NCBI GenBank assembly: GCA_019415505.1
Contig: DXZC01000058.1
Coordinates: forward strand, 1-13,725
Source: Peptococcaceae bacterium
GTDB lineage: Bacteria; Bacillota; Dehalobacteriia; UBA7702
Direction: 5' to 3'
Length of the DNA: 13,725 nucleotides
The position numbers and the translations under genes were made by a program. Of this stretch, positions 1 to 8,331 are shown piece by piece. The notes below the pieces were generated by a model. That model was given only the letters and a program-made list of their open reading frames with translations. It was not told the DNA's origin and did no database searches. How positions within the stretch are numbered: the first letter of the stretch is position 1; each line of letters opens with the position of its first letter.

Positions 1-61
1 TTATTGGCTAAGGGTTATTTAGCCTTAATCCATCCATATCTTACTTAAATCAAAAAATTTT

Positions 62-103
62 TTAAATTTGTTAAAATAAATTTGGCAAAATAAGTTTGGC
101 AAA
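62..103. repeat. Short 14-bp tandem repeat, three copies
   Basis: Three adjacent 14-bp units lie at 62-75, 76-89 and 90-103. The last two differ at one base (ATAAATTTGGCAAA and ATAAGTTTGGCAAA) and the first is more diverged. The stretch is strongly AT-rich and no gene is visible in it. It is the smallest of the tandem repeat families in this window. Confidence 0.6.
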
Positions 104-223
104 AATATTTTAATGTAAAGGAAAATCTCCCCAACCCCAAGGACGGCGGCTCGTCCCACTATCAGGATAGGAGTGTCGAAAAATGAAATCCTGATAGCGG
201 GGTAAACCGCAGGAAAACAAAAA

Positions 224-253
224 GGCCGTGGTCGGTATACACCGACCACGGCC
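224..253 (-). terminator. Perfect hairpin, rho-independent terminator on minus strand
   Basis: A perfect 13-bp GC-rich stem (224-236 with 241-253) has a four-base loop. On the minus strand the stem is followed by TTTTTGTTTT, the expected U-rich tail; on the plus strand the following bases are not T-rich. It would stop transcription entering from the right, that is, from the repeat region. No minus-strand gene close upstream of it can be supported, so what it terminates is unclear. A second inverted repeat, 10 bp with a 19-base loop (159-168 with 188-197), lies just beyond it. Positions 1-330 otherwise hold nothing I can identify, apart from a small 6-bp stem-loop at 6-24. Confidence 0.7.
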
Positions 254-388
254 CAATTAACATTACTGTTAAATTGTAGCGCAAACACGGCCACAACCTA
301 ACTACTATAAAACAATATTAACTACTGCACATGGGGTGCACCCCCCTTGCGAAGATGGAGAATATCGGTTATAATAATCAGGTGCGGT

Positions 389-460
389 GCAGCCTTACGG
401 CTGCTGTGTATGGTGGTCGGCCCACCTATGCAGTCCCTCAGATGCTCCAACATCTGGGGG
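389..460. other. Three consecutive stem-loops at the head of the repeat region
   Basis: Three hairpins follow one another closely. GCAGCC pairs with GGCTGC (389-394, 399-404), GGTGG pairs with CCACC (412-416, 422-426), and a 10-bp stem with one G-T wobble joins 435-444 to 451-460. A 12-bp perfect palindrome, GGGGTGCACCCC, sits upstream at 333-344. A run of T-rich sequence begins at about 472. This could be a structured leader RNA or a degenerate terminator. No known RNA family is recognised. Confidence 0.4.
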
Positions 461-521
461 ATGCCGCACTATTTTTATTTTCCTACCCCCATTATACCAG
501 ACTTTTCCAAAATTGCAACCC

Positions 522-2060
522 CTGGGCCCATCGGCCCAGACCCATTTTCCATTATTACGTTGTACGGCAAAATACGCAGTACCCATAATGTTTATGTGTA
601 CCATTTACCATTGCGACGGTGTACGGCAAATTACGTTACACCCATAATATTTATTCTGGGCCCATTGGCCCAGACCCATTTACCATTGCAACGGTATACG
701 GCAAAATACGCTATAGCCATAATGTTCATTCTGGGCCCATTGGCCCAGACCCATTAACCATTACGACGTTATACGGCAAGTTACGCTATAGCCATAATGT
801 TCATTCTGGGCCCATTGGCCCAGACCCATTTACCATTGCCATATTGTACAGTAAATTATGCTACCCCCCTAATGTTTATTTGCGACATTTATCATTGCTA
901 GGTTATACGTCAATTACGTAATACCTATAAATTTATTTCTTGGGCTTTCTACCCAGCCTCATATCCCATTGCAACGGTGTACGGCAAGTCACGTTATACC
1001 CATAGCGTTTTTTTATGCCATTTATTATTGCCACGGTGCAACAACAAACCACGTTGCACCCATACTGGGCCCATTGGCCCAGACCCGTTAACCATTGCAA
1101 TGGTGTACGGAAAGTCACGTTATACCCATAATGTTTATTCTGGGCCCAATGGCCCAGACCCATTTACCATTGCCACGGTGTACGGCAAAATACGCTATAC
1201 CCATAATGTTCATTCTGGGCCCATTGGCCCAGACCCATTTACCATTGCTACGGTATACGGAAAGTTACGTTATACCCATAGCGTTTATTGCGCCATTTAA
1301 CATTGCCGTGATGCAACAGTAAGTCACGTTACACCCATAACTGGGCATCTGGGCCCATCGGCCCAGACCCATTTTACATTGTTACGATATACTGTAAGAT
1401 ACACTGCAACCATAATGTTTATTTGTACCATTTACTATTGCCACGATGCAACGGAAAGACACGTTACATTCATAACGGTCCTTTTTCCCATACTGTGCCA
1501 ATGGGCCAGATACATTTACCATTGTTACGGTGTACGACAATTTACGCTACACCCATTCCGAGCATCTGGGCCCATTTTACATTGTTACGGTATACTGTAA
1601 GATACGTTGCACCCATAATGTTTATTTGTGCCATTTGTCATTGCCACGGCCAACAGAAAGAGACATTACACCCATAACTGGCCCTTCTTCTCATTCTGGG
1701 CCCATTGGCCCAGACCCGTTTAACATTGCGACGGTGTACGGAAAGTTACGCTATACCCATAGCGTTTATTGCGCCATTTAACATTGCCGTGATACAACAG
1801 TAAATCACGTTACACCCATATCTGGGCTTTCTGCCCTGCCTGGGCCCATTGGCCCAGACCCATTTACCATTGCAACGGTGTACGACAAGCCACGCTGTAC
1901 CCATACTGGGATTTTAGCCCAGATACGTTTACCATTGTTGCGGTGTGCGACAAGTTACGCTATACCCATAGCGTTTATTTTTATGCCATTTATCATTGCT
2001 GCGGTATATGGCAAGCCATGTTATACCCATAGCGTTATTGCGCCATTTTACGTTGCGGTA
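522..2060. repeat. Large degenerate tandem array, unit about 75 bp, two hairpins per unit
   Basis: Full units are exactly 75 bp apart where intact (hairpins starting at 655, 730 and 805, and again at 1139 and 1214); other units are shortened to about 59-67 bp. Each full unit carries hairpin 1, TCTGGGCC-CATT-GGCCCAGA, seen intact or nearly so at about 522, 655, 730, 805, 1065, 1139, 1214, 1348, 1695 and 1840. Its loop varies (CATT, CAAT, CATC) while the stem is kept. Hairpin 2 pairs GGTGTA-type with TACACC-type arms and changes in a compensatory way between copies. Because 75 is a multiple of 3, several frames stay open across units, giving apparent 25-residue protein repeats. Two overlapping frames are open at once, none has a ribosome binding site, and indels break all of them, so I regard the array as non-coding. 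Confidence 0.85.
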
Positions 2061-2267
2061 GCGGAACGGGGATGCTATGTCAATATGCAATATGTTGAGA
2101 TATCTACAAGGCTTTAGGAAGAATATATTGCACTGGGGAAATAAAAATATCTCAATTTCAGCCGCCGCACCTTTGCCAGGGCTACGCTCAACAGCAAGTC
2201 ACTTATGCTCCCAGCGATTTTACACCATTTTGTGTTGCGGTAGCGGAACGGGGATGCTGTGTCAATA
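2052..2267. repeat. 34-bp direct repeat pair at the end of the 75-bp array
   Basis: The segments 2052-2085 and 2234-2267 are identical apart from one base. Both begin GTTGCGGTAGCGG and end GTCAATA, and they lie 182 bp apart. The intervening sequence is not obviously part of the 75-bp unit. No transposase or terminal inverted repeats accompany them. Confidence 0.7.
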
Positions 2268-2478
2268 AGGTATCTACACCCGGTTATTCCCAAAGCTCGG
2301 AACAAAAAGTATTATATTAAAGCAATAGAAATACATTGTTTTTGTCCCCAACCCGTTTCACATTGACGCACTTAACGGCAAAAGGGTCTTTATTCCTCAA
2401 GCTAATATTCCCTGCTTTATCTTGCTGCTATGGAAGCACTGACAAGTATGATATTGAGTTACAGCACAGCGCCATATA

Positions 2479-2510
2479 AAAATACCATTACATTTATGTA
2501 ATGGTATTTT
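2479..2510. terminator. Perfect AT-rich hairpin, possible bidirectional terminator
   Basis: A perfect 14-bp stem (2479-2492 with 2497-2510) encloses a four-base TTTA loop. The arms start with AAAA and end with TTTT, so either strand would give an RNA hairpin with a short terminal U stretch. It lies between the two large repeat arrays with no gene next to it. The stem is low in GC, so its strength as a terminator is uncertain. Confidence 0.45.
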
Positions 2511-2749
2511 GCTAATTTAGGCCGCAATACACTTTACATTGCCACCCTTTGAGGATGAGTCAAGCTATAATCATACGCCTAAATCCCCCCACTTTTATTG
2601 CTTTAACGCAACAAACACAAAGCATTTTATGATTCCGCAGACTTATAAAAAAGTTGCGCTAACCCAGAAAAAGACCCCGCTTTTGACCTCGGTTGCCACG
2701 TTAGCCTCAATACCTTACATTGTCACGCTGTAAAGCGAGTTTTTAGTAT

Positions 2750-3310
2750 AAATTTTTATTCCCTAGGGCCAAGGCTGGGCCTTCAGACCAGCGCTGTTTA
2801 CCATTGCTCCGACGCACGATAAGTTTCGCATTACATATAACCTAGGGCCGGGACTTCAGACCTGACACTTTCACCACTACTCCGGGGCACGATAAGTTTG
2901 GCAGTATACATAGACAGGACGGGGACTCCAGACTAGAGCCGTCCACCATTGCTCCGGCGCACGATAAGTTTCGCATTACATATAACCTAGGGCCGGTCTT
3001 TTAGGCCTGACACGTTCACCATTGCTCCGGTGTACAATAAGTTACGCATTACATATAGCCCAGGCTGGGCCTTCAGACCAGAGCCGTTTGCCATTGGAAA
3101 GATACATTGCACACATAACATTTATTTGCGCCATTATACATTACCACGGTACAAGACAAGTTACATTTAACCATATAACTAGGCTAGTAGTTTCAGAACG
3201 GTCCAGATTCCATTGCTCCGCCACACCGCAAACAATGTTTTGCCCATAAACCTAAGCTGGGCCTTCAGAGCAGAATCGTTTACCATTGCCATGTTTAACG
3301 CAAGTGACGT
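2750..3310. repeat. Degenerate tandem array, unit about 73 bp, related to the 75-bp array
   Basis: The block beginning AAGTT recurs at 2821, 2894, 2966 and 3039, giving spacings of 73, 72 and 73 bp. Units contain ACCATTGCTCCGG followed by a short spacer, AAGTTACGCATTACATATA-like sequence, and a GCTGG...CCAGC stem-loop. The order and wording match the 75-bp unit (ACCATTGCAACGG, AAGTTACGCTATACCCATA, hairpin), so the two arrays derive from one ancestral unit. Beyond 3310 the sequence keeps only scattered similarity up to the MATE gene. Confidence 0.75.
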
Positions 3311-3661
3311 TGCATTTATGGCGTTTTTTATGGCCTTCTTTATTGCTGCGGCGCAATGGCTATATTGCATTAATAAACATATACTACTGCATTTACAAGA
3401 CTTAAAACAAAATTTATTGCACTAAAGCAATAGATTATCATCTTTTTTCCCTCAGTTTATCATTATTAACTTAACGGCAAGTAAGGTATACCATAGAGTT
3501 AATATAGAGTATTTTGCGCTAAATAGTAGAACAGCTATGCTGCACTAATAACTTTTAGGCTGAGGCGTCACCCTTGCTTAAATAAAACACCATTGCGCTA
3601 AAGCAATAGAAATTGTCGCTTTTACACAGGATTCCGTTTAAACTACTGGAGCCAAGTAACA

Positions 3662-5014
3662 TTAGGCGCTCCGCGGTTTGAGGAATGGGTCTGGTTCTGT
3701 GACCCGGCGCATAAAAATTTGACAGAGAAAAAGGGAACAGAGGGAGGCAGCGGGGGCCGCGAGGCCGATTAAGAGCATTGAGGTGTGGTTTAAGTGGCAA
3801 AAGACATAGGAGAGAGGTATTCTCACGAAAAATGTGCTGATGAAGCTATGGACCAGGGGGAAAATAGGATGACCGCCGCCGCTAAAAAAGGCGTTCATAC
3901 AGAATACGAAGGAGACGAGAATACAATCTATGCTGTAGGAGCGCAAATAATTGGTGGCGACAATGACCACTTGGGGGTCATGAGAAAAAAGTCTGATTAG
4001 CCACGGTCCCTGGCATTGAGCGAGGAAAAAACAACCGCAGCCAAAAAACAGGGAGAGCAAAATGCCCAAATGCAGGCATTTTTTTGCCCTGGGCATTAAA
4101 TTTGCACCCTTATGCTGGGCGGTTATGGCGGCAATAGAGGCGGCAAAGGCGGTGGTGGGCAGCATACTAAAAACAATGAGCTTTTCCACAACCCCCACTG
4201 AAGCGGAGGCTATTAAGCCCATTTCGTTGATTATAGCTGTAATGATGAGAAAGGAAATATTGACCAGACCCTCCTGTAGGGCGATGGGCAGGCCAACGCT
4301 AAAGGCCCCTAAGGCGGTTTTAAGTTGCAAAATGGGTTTGTATTGCCGGTATTTAGCGAAATAGCCCTGGCAGCCCAAATAAATTAGGGCGATAACCAGG
4401 CTAACGCCTTGGGCGATAACAGTGGAAAAGGCGGCGCCAACAGCGCCTAAGCCCCAAAAACCCACGAAAAATAAATCAGCAAAAATATTGAGGATGCAGG
4501 CAATAGTAATGAACAGCAACGGCGTGCGGGAATCGCCCAAGCCCCGGAGAATGCCACTGATGACATTATAGCCTACAATAAAGATAATGCCGCTAGCGCA
4601 ATAAAATAGGTATTGTTTGGTGGCCAAAGAGGCGGCGGCCGGGACCTTGAGCAGCAGGCAAAGAGGGCCGGCCAGCACCATAGTGGCGCCGGTTAAGACC
4701 ACGGCGAACAGGGCAAAGACCAGGAACAGAGTTTTTACGGCGTTAGCCACCTTGTTGAGCTGTCGCGCGCCAAAATATTGACCGATTAGCACCGTGCCAC
4801 CGGTGGTGAGGCCAATGATTAGGCCTGTAATTGTTTGCATAACTTGGCCGCCTACGGCAACGGCGGAAACTGCGGCGGAATCGGCAAAACGGCCAACCAT
4901 AAAAAGATCGGCCGCACCGTAGAGCGCCTGGAGAATATTGGCCAACAGAAAGGGCAGGGAAAATTTTATCAACACCTTGAAGGTATTGCCATTGGTTAAA
5001 ACGGATTGCTTCAC
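3662..5014 (-). CDS. MATE family multidrug/cation efflux protein
   Basis: This 450-residue integral membrane protein belongs to the MATE family, which exports drugs or metabolites across the inner membrane in exchange for Na+ or H+. The length is normal for the family, and about 12 hydrophobic segments run through the whole protein. The first half carries the family-typical LYGAADLFMVGRF (residues 31-43) and ILRGLGDSRTPL (155-166); a second-half counterpart is NAFFSGGGHPIFPL. Translation starts at a GTG (5014-5012) preceded by AGGAG with a 10-base gap; no better in-frame start is visible. It is a single-gene unit: repeat-rich DNA flanks both ends, and the APC gene upstream is 600 bp away. The substrate cannot be told from sequence. 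Gene is intact, with no frameshift. Confidence 0.93.
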   Translation of the reverse strand: MKQSVLTNGNTFKVLIKFSLPFLLANILQALYGAADLFMVGRFADSAAVSAVAVGGQVMQTITGLIIGLTTGGTVLIGQYFGARQLNKVANAVKTLFLVFALFAVVLTGATMVLAGPLCLLLKVPAAASLATKQYLFYCASGIIFIVGYNVISGILRGLGDSRTPLLFITIACILNIFADLFFVGFWGLGAVGAAFSTVIAQGVSLVIALIYLGCQGYFAKYRQYKPILQLKTALGAFSVGLPIALQEGLVNISFLIITAIINEMGLIASASVGVVEKLIVFSMLPTTAFAASIAAITAQHKGANLMPRAKKCLHLGILLSLFFGCGCFFLAQCQGPWLIRLFSHDPQVVIVATNYLRSYSIDCILVSFVFCMNAFFSGGGHPIFPLVHSFISTFFVRIPLSYVFCHLNHTSMLLIGLAAPAASLCSLFLCQIFMRRVTEPDPFLKPRSA

Positions 5015-5089
5015 TATGATACCGCTCCTACAAGCAATCTATTTTAAAACTATATGTGGGGCAACCCTGTAAAATGAGGACATAAATTC

Positions 5090-5610
5090 GCCTAGAGGTT
5101 TGCCTATATGTTTGGCCTAGAGGTTTATCCCAAAAGTTTGGTTATAAGTTCACTTGGAAGTTTTTTAGAAGATTATTCATAAATTTAGCGTCAGGTTTTC
5201 CAAAAGATTATCCATTAAATTTAACGAGTTTTTCCCAGAAGATTAACCATTAATTTAACGTGAGTTTTTCCTAGAAGCTTACCCGAAATTGCCCAGAAGT
5301 TGTTTCCAAAGTTTACCCAGAAATTCACCCGGAAGTTTTTCTCAGAGGATTATCCATAAATTCATACGAGGTTTTTCCTAAAAGTTTGCCCATAGATTAA
5401 CCCGGAAGTTTTTCCGGAAATTATTCATAAATTTAGCGTAGGGTTTTCCAAAAGATTACCCATGAATTTAACGTGAGTTTTTCCCACAAGACTACCCATA
5501 AATTTACCAACAAGTTTTTTCCAGAGGATTATTCATAAATTCAACGAATTTTCCCGGAAGTTTTTCCAGAAGCTTACCTATAAAATTCTCCCGGAAGTTT
5601 ACCATAATTT
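5090..5610. repeat. Degenerate 35-36-bp tandem array between MATE and APC genes
   Basis: The 600 bp between the two transporter genes is filled by a degenerate repeat of about 35-36 bp built from AGTTTTTCCCAGAAG, then ATTACCCATAAATTTAACG. GATTA/GCTTA blocks at 5171, 5206, 5241 and 5277 show the spacing. A longer duplication is superimposed: the sequence starting TTATTCATAAATTTAGCG at 5173 recurs at 5421, 248 bp later, or about seven units. One copy forms a clean hairpin, CCGGAA-GTTT-TTCCGG (5402-5417). No open reading frame or obvious terminator for the APC gene is seen here. Confidence 0.8.
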
Positions 5611-5620
5611 TACCTTAAAG

Positions 5621-7102
5621 TTAAAGTAAAAAGGCGATAAGATACAAGGCGATAACAAAGATTACCGCAAAGCCCACTGCTATGCTACAGCGACGGTATT
5701 CCCTATCCATTTGCCGTTTTTCCGCTGGGGTGGGAGATTCCGGGGTAGCGCCCAGATAAAAAGAGCTATCCGCGCTGTTGGCCAGGGCGCCACGGCAACT
5801 TTGTATAACATAGATTAACAGGCCGCAGCCGCACCAGATGAGGCCGGCTAGAATCGCGCCTTTATCTAGCTGGGTCATCATATAGAGATAAATTAAGGCG
5901 CTAAGGGGGGCGCCGAGCCAAATTAAAGGCGCGGTAAAGGGCCGGGGCAGGTTTGGTTTTTTGCGCCGCAGAAAGCAGGCGGCTACTATGCCGATAATAT
6001 AGTAAAACAAAGTGGCAAACAGGGAGAGTGAGGCTATGTAGGTGATAGAATTGGTGCTAACCAGAAGCAGTACGAGAGCGCCGAGGAGCAGAATGGCAAA
6101 AACCGGGGTTCTGTAACGGGTATGGAGCCGCATGAAAAATTGGGGCAGTACGCCGTCACGGGCCATTGTGAACAAGTAGCGGGACGAGGCGGCTATTGTG
6201 GCGTTGAGGGTGGAAAAATCGCCGCCCAGAGCAATGCCCAGGCAGAGCAGCAATAAAGGGAATCCAATAATGCCCGCCTGCTTCATGGCCTCGGCATAGG
6301 GGGCGGCGGCGTCTATTAACAGGGGCAAACCGGCAGAGGGCACAATGGAGAGGAGCGCCCATTGAAACAGACCATTGACAGCAAACACAATAAAGGGAGC
6401 TAAAATTAAGGCTCTGGGCAGGTTAATCTGGGGGTAGCGTATTTCCTCACCCAGGGCGCAGCAGGTTTCAAAACCGGCAAAGCACCACCAAATTAAAGCG
6501 ATACAAGGTATAAAGCCGGAAACGCTGAAGCCAGTGGTAGCGGCGGGGATAAAATTAGCGGTGGAGATTGAGGGCAACAAGGAAATTACCCAAACCACCG
6601 CCACACCCCAGAAAAAGAACATAAAGCCGTTTTGTAGCCTACCGGTGATTTTAATGCCCCTAATACCTAAAATGAGAAAGAGAATTATCACAAGGCAGGC
6701 GATACCGCTATCATTTAAAGGTAGGTTGACGCCAAGGGCAGCGAAAAAGGTACGAATATAAAAGCTAAAGGCCAGGGCCTCGCCGCTAGCCACGGAAACC
6801 ATGGCAATAATGAAATTCCAACCAGCCAGCATACCAAAGGGCCGGCCCAGGCCCAGGGAGGCGTATTGGTAGGTTCCCCCCGCCAGAGGCAGGGCCGCGC
6901 CCATTTCCGCATACAGCAGAGCGGGATAAATGCTGATGAGCAAAGCCGCAAAGGTCGCCCAAATTACCAGCGGCCCCAAAAGGCCCACTACATTGCCGCC
7001 GATTGTAAACAAGCCTACGCCAATAACGGTTCCCACAGTAATGGTTATGCTCTCTTTAAGTCCAAAACACCGCTTTAGAGTAACACGAGATGACCTTGCC
7101 AT
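5621..7102 (-). CDS. APC superfamily amino-acid permease
   Basis: This 493-residue membrane protein is an amino acid/polyamine/organocation permease that imports or exchanges amino acids. The TM1 signature GTVIGVGLF (residues 24-32) is the family's GxxIGxGxF substrate-binding break. FAGFETCCALGEE followed by NLPRA (208-231) is the conserved TM6-TM7 region, and ARDGVLP (314-320) is also typical. There are about 12 segments, then a hydrophilic linker (about 440-470, charged, ending EKRQMDREYRR) and an additional C-terminal hydrophobic segment (472-493). The start is the ATG at 7102, because AAAGGAG lies six bases before it; 20 further in-frame residues upstream have no such site. A candidate promoter is just upstream. 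The substrate cannot be assigned. The extra C-terminal segment is the only unusual feature. Confidence 0.93.
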   Translation of the reverse strand: MARSSRVTLKRCFGLKESITITVGTVIGVGLFTIGGNVVGLLGPLVIWATFAALLISIYPALLYAEMGAALPLAGGTYQYASLGLGRPFGMLAGWNFIIAMVSVASGEALAFSFYIRTFFAALGVNLPLNDSGIACLVIILFLILGIRGIKITGRLQNGFMFFFWGVAVVWVISLLPSISTANFIPAATTGFSVSGFIPCIALIWWCFAGFETCCALGEEIRYPQINLPRALILAPFIVFAVNGLFQWALLSIVPSAGLPLLIDAAAPYAEAMKQAGIIGFPLLLLCLGIALGGDFSTLNATIAASSRYLFTMARDGVLPQFFMRLHTRYRTPVFAILLLGALVLLLVSTNSITYIASLSLFATLFYYIIGIVAACFLRRKKPNLPRPFTAPLIWLGAPLSALIYLYMMTQLDKGAILAGLIWCGCGLLIYVIQSCRGALANSADSSFYLGATPESPTPAEKRQMDREYRRCSIAVGFAVIFVIALYLIAFLL

Positions 7103-7133
7103 ACCATTCTCCTTTAGCAGACAATAAAATTTC

Positions 7134-7162
7134 ATTGTATAGGCTATGCAACGCCGGACCAA
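7134..7162 (-). promoter_or_regulatory. Candidate sigma-A promoter for the APC permease
   Basis: On the minus strand TTGGTC (7162-7157) and TACAAT (7139-7134) are 17 bases apart and lie about 32 bases before the start codon. The -10 is good (5 of 6) and the -35 is weak (3 of 6). This is by reading only. Confidence 0.4.
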
Positions 7163-7226
7163 AGGGAAGCTAGGCAGATTAAAAATATTTTCAAATAGCT
7201 AAGAGACGTTTATTTAGCTAACGCTA

Positions 7227-7268
7227 AAGCCCTCCTCAGCCTGGGATTTATTAGGCTGAGGAGGGCTT
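7227..7268 (-). terminator. Long perfect hairpin after the small gene, likely terminator
   Basis: A perfect 16-bp stem (7227-7242 with 7253-7268) with a 10-base loop contains a CCCTCCTCAGCC arm. It lies between the small unknown gene and the APC promoter. Neither strand has a long T run after the stem, so termination may be inefficient or the hairpin may serve as an RNA stabiliser. The minus strand is chosen because the only nearby upstream gene is on that strand. Confidence 0.5.
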
Positions 7269-7355
7269 ATTAGTTAGGGAAAGTTATTGGCTTTCGCTAT
7301 TCTTTCGTTCTTACCCGGAGCAAAGCTGGGCTGCACGGCTCAGGGAGTTGAGGGC

Positions 7356-7559
7356 TTAATTATTTTCTTTTGCCAGTTCTTGTAGCTGTTGTTGTCTGTA
7401 GCCTTGTCGGACTATACGGGCCATATTTTGACACGCCTTGGCAGCGTCAGCCTTGGTTTTGGCGGCACAATAATCATCGCAGATGATAATTTTCGTATTG
7501 TCCAGGTTAAACTTCGCCACTACATGACCTTCTGCGGGGCTTTGGGAATCTGGGGACAT
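7356..7559 (-). CDS. Small hypothetical protein, 67 residues
   Basis: The protein is short, soluble and of unknown function. The start is the ATG at 7559, preceded by a very strong GGAGGTGA with a five-base gap; a GTG nine bases upstream overlaps that site and is unlikely. The middle reads KFNLDNTKIIICDDYCAAKT, followed by a helical, charged C-terminus rich in Gln and Lys (residues 35-67). From memory, the pattern NTxIxICDDYxxxKT resembles small proteins often seen beside phage or integrative-element recombinases in clostridia, but I cannot verify this here. It has three Cys (two in the ICDDYC block) and no membrane segment. It appears to be transcribed alone, ending at the hairpin 7227-7268. 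Confidence 0.75.
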   Translation of the reverse strand: MSPDSQSPAEGHVVAKFNLDNTKIIICDDYCAAKTKADAAKACQNMARIVRQGYRQQQLQELAKENN

Positions 7560-7790
7560 GACAATCACCTCCCTAATATGCTTATGCCAATGAGCCTGTC
7601 CCCTTGCCTGTTTTGGCCAAAGCCCAGGTAGGAGTCAGGCGGCCTAAGCGCTCTAATAAATAGGGGTTGGCTCATAGATAAGCAGTAGCGGCTTATTACT
7701 TTTGACCTCATTAGACGGTGATTAACGGCTTGGGTTGGGGTCTATTTTGCGCCCTGCTTTACGCTTTTTCTATTATTCAAGACCCCTTTA

Positions 7791-7847
7791 TGGTATAATA
7801 AAAAGTAGCAAAACATGGGATTGACTGGGTTACGCCCGGTAACCCAG
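7791..7847 (+). promoter_or_regulatory. Extended -10 promoter and downstream hairpin ahead of the 24-bp array and ogt
   Basis: TGGTATAAT (7791-7799) is a perfect extended -10 element; no good -35 is seen, which extended -10 promoters tolerate. About 25 bases downstream a 10-bp perfect inverted repeat, ACTGGGTTAC with GTAACCCAGT (7824-7833, 7839-7848), would form at the 5' end of the transcript. It could be an operator or a stabilising 5' hairpin. The first gene downstream is ogt, 530 bp away across the 24-bp array. The region 7570-7790 shows nothing else I can identify. Confidence 0.45.
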
Positions 7848-7879
7848 TATGGCCCCGGATGTCAGCCCCGAAACTGGGC

Positions 7880-8275
7880 TTTTCCCTGGAGCGCAAGGGT
7901 TCGCCTATCATTGGGGCACAGGGGTTCGACTTCCTTGGCGCACCGGGGTTCGACTTCCTTGGGGCATTGGCGCTGCACTCCCCTGGGGCGCAAGGGCCGC
8001 ACCTTTCTTGAGGTACAGGGGTTGTGAATTCCTGGAAGTACCGAGTCTCGTCTTTCCCTGGGGCGCTGGGGGGGGTGACTTCCTGGGAACATAGTGTTCA
8101 TCTTCCCTTGAGGGTACGTGGTTCACCTTTCCTGGGGCACAGGGGTTCACCTTTCCTTTAGGAGCAAGGGTTCCCTATTACTTGGGGTACAGGGGCTGCG
8201 CCTCTCATGGGGAGCAGGGGGTCTACTTCCTGGAAACACAGTGTTAACCTTCCCTTGGTTACATAGGTAGCAGGT
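7880..8275. repeat. Degenerate 24-bp tandem array, about 16 copies, upstream of ogt
   Basis: The unit is close to CTTGGGGCACAGGGGTTCGA plus CTTC, 24 bp, and is repeated about 16 times with many substitutions and small indels. The cleanest copies are at about 7908-7960. Since 24 is a multiple of 3, apparent 8-residue protein repeats (LGHRGSTS, LAHRGSTS) arise for a few copies. The frames break, change strand preference and lack ribosome binding sites, so I take the array as non-coding. It is G-rich on the plus strand. Confidence 0.8.
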
Positions 8276-8331
8276 GACCCAGAGCGCCATAAATAAGCAA
8301 ATTTTAGGTAGGTAGAGAGAGGAGAAGTCTC

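Larger units (their letters stand above)
2320..3505. repeat. Two diverged copies of a trailing module of about 85 bp
   Basis: The segments 2320-2408 and 3424-3505 share the same order of blocks: AAAGCAATAGA, a T-rich stretch ending in CCC, then CTTAACGGCAA, then a TTAATAT or CTAATAT end. One follows the 75-bp array and the other follows the 73-bp array, so each array appears to end in the same module. A third AAAGCAATAGAAAT occurs near 3600. At 3416-3431 and 3592-3607 the motif forms a small ATTGC/GCAAT hairpin. The two spans are listed as one entry because they are related; the sequence between them is described separately. Confidence 0.5.

Noticed and set aside
25..294. 89-residue minus-strand open frame at the left edge
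   Set aside because: It reads straight through the perfect terminator hairpin at 224-253, starts at a GTG without a ribosome binding site, and its composition follows the AT-rich DNA.
331..1300. Open frames with 25-residue repeats such as GPIGPDPFTIATVYGK across the 75-bp array
   Set aside because: They arise because the unit length is a multiple of 3. Two overlapping frames are open in the same DNA, no ribosome binding site precedes any start, indels break every frame, and the changes between copies preserve hairpins rather than codons.
2052..2267. Insertion sequence bounded by the 34-bp direct repeats
   Set aside because: The interval is under 220 bp, has no transposase frame and no terminal inverted repeats.
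2539..2733. 64-residue plus-strand open frame between the two large arrays
   Set aside because: No ribosome binding site, no recognisable motif, and its start (CATTGCCACC) is a remnant of the repeat unit.
522..3310. CRISPR array
   Set aside because: The repeats are contiguous and degenerate, units vary in length, there are no unique spacers of constant size, and no cas genes are present.
7103..7268. T-box or other riboswitch in front of the amino-acid permease
   Set aside because: The leader after the candidate promoter is about 25 bases, too short, and no T-box sequence or antiterminator pair is seen; the nearby hairpin lies upstream of the promoter.
7815..8150. Repetitive 8-residue open frames on both strands in the 24-bp array
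   Set aside because: Multiple-of-3 period effect: no ribosome binding sites, frames open on both strands at once, and breaks after a few copies.
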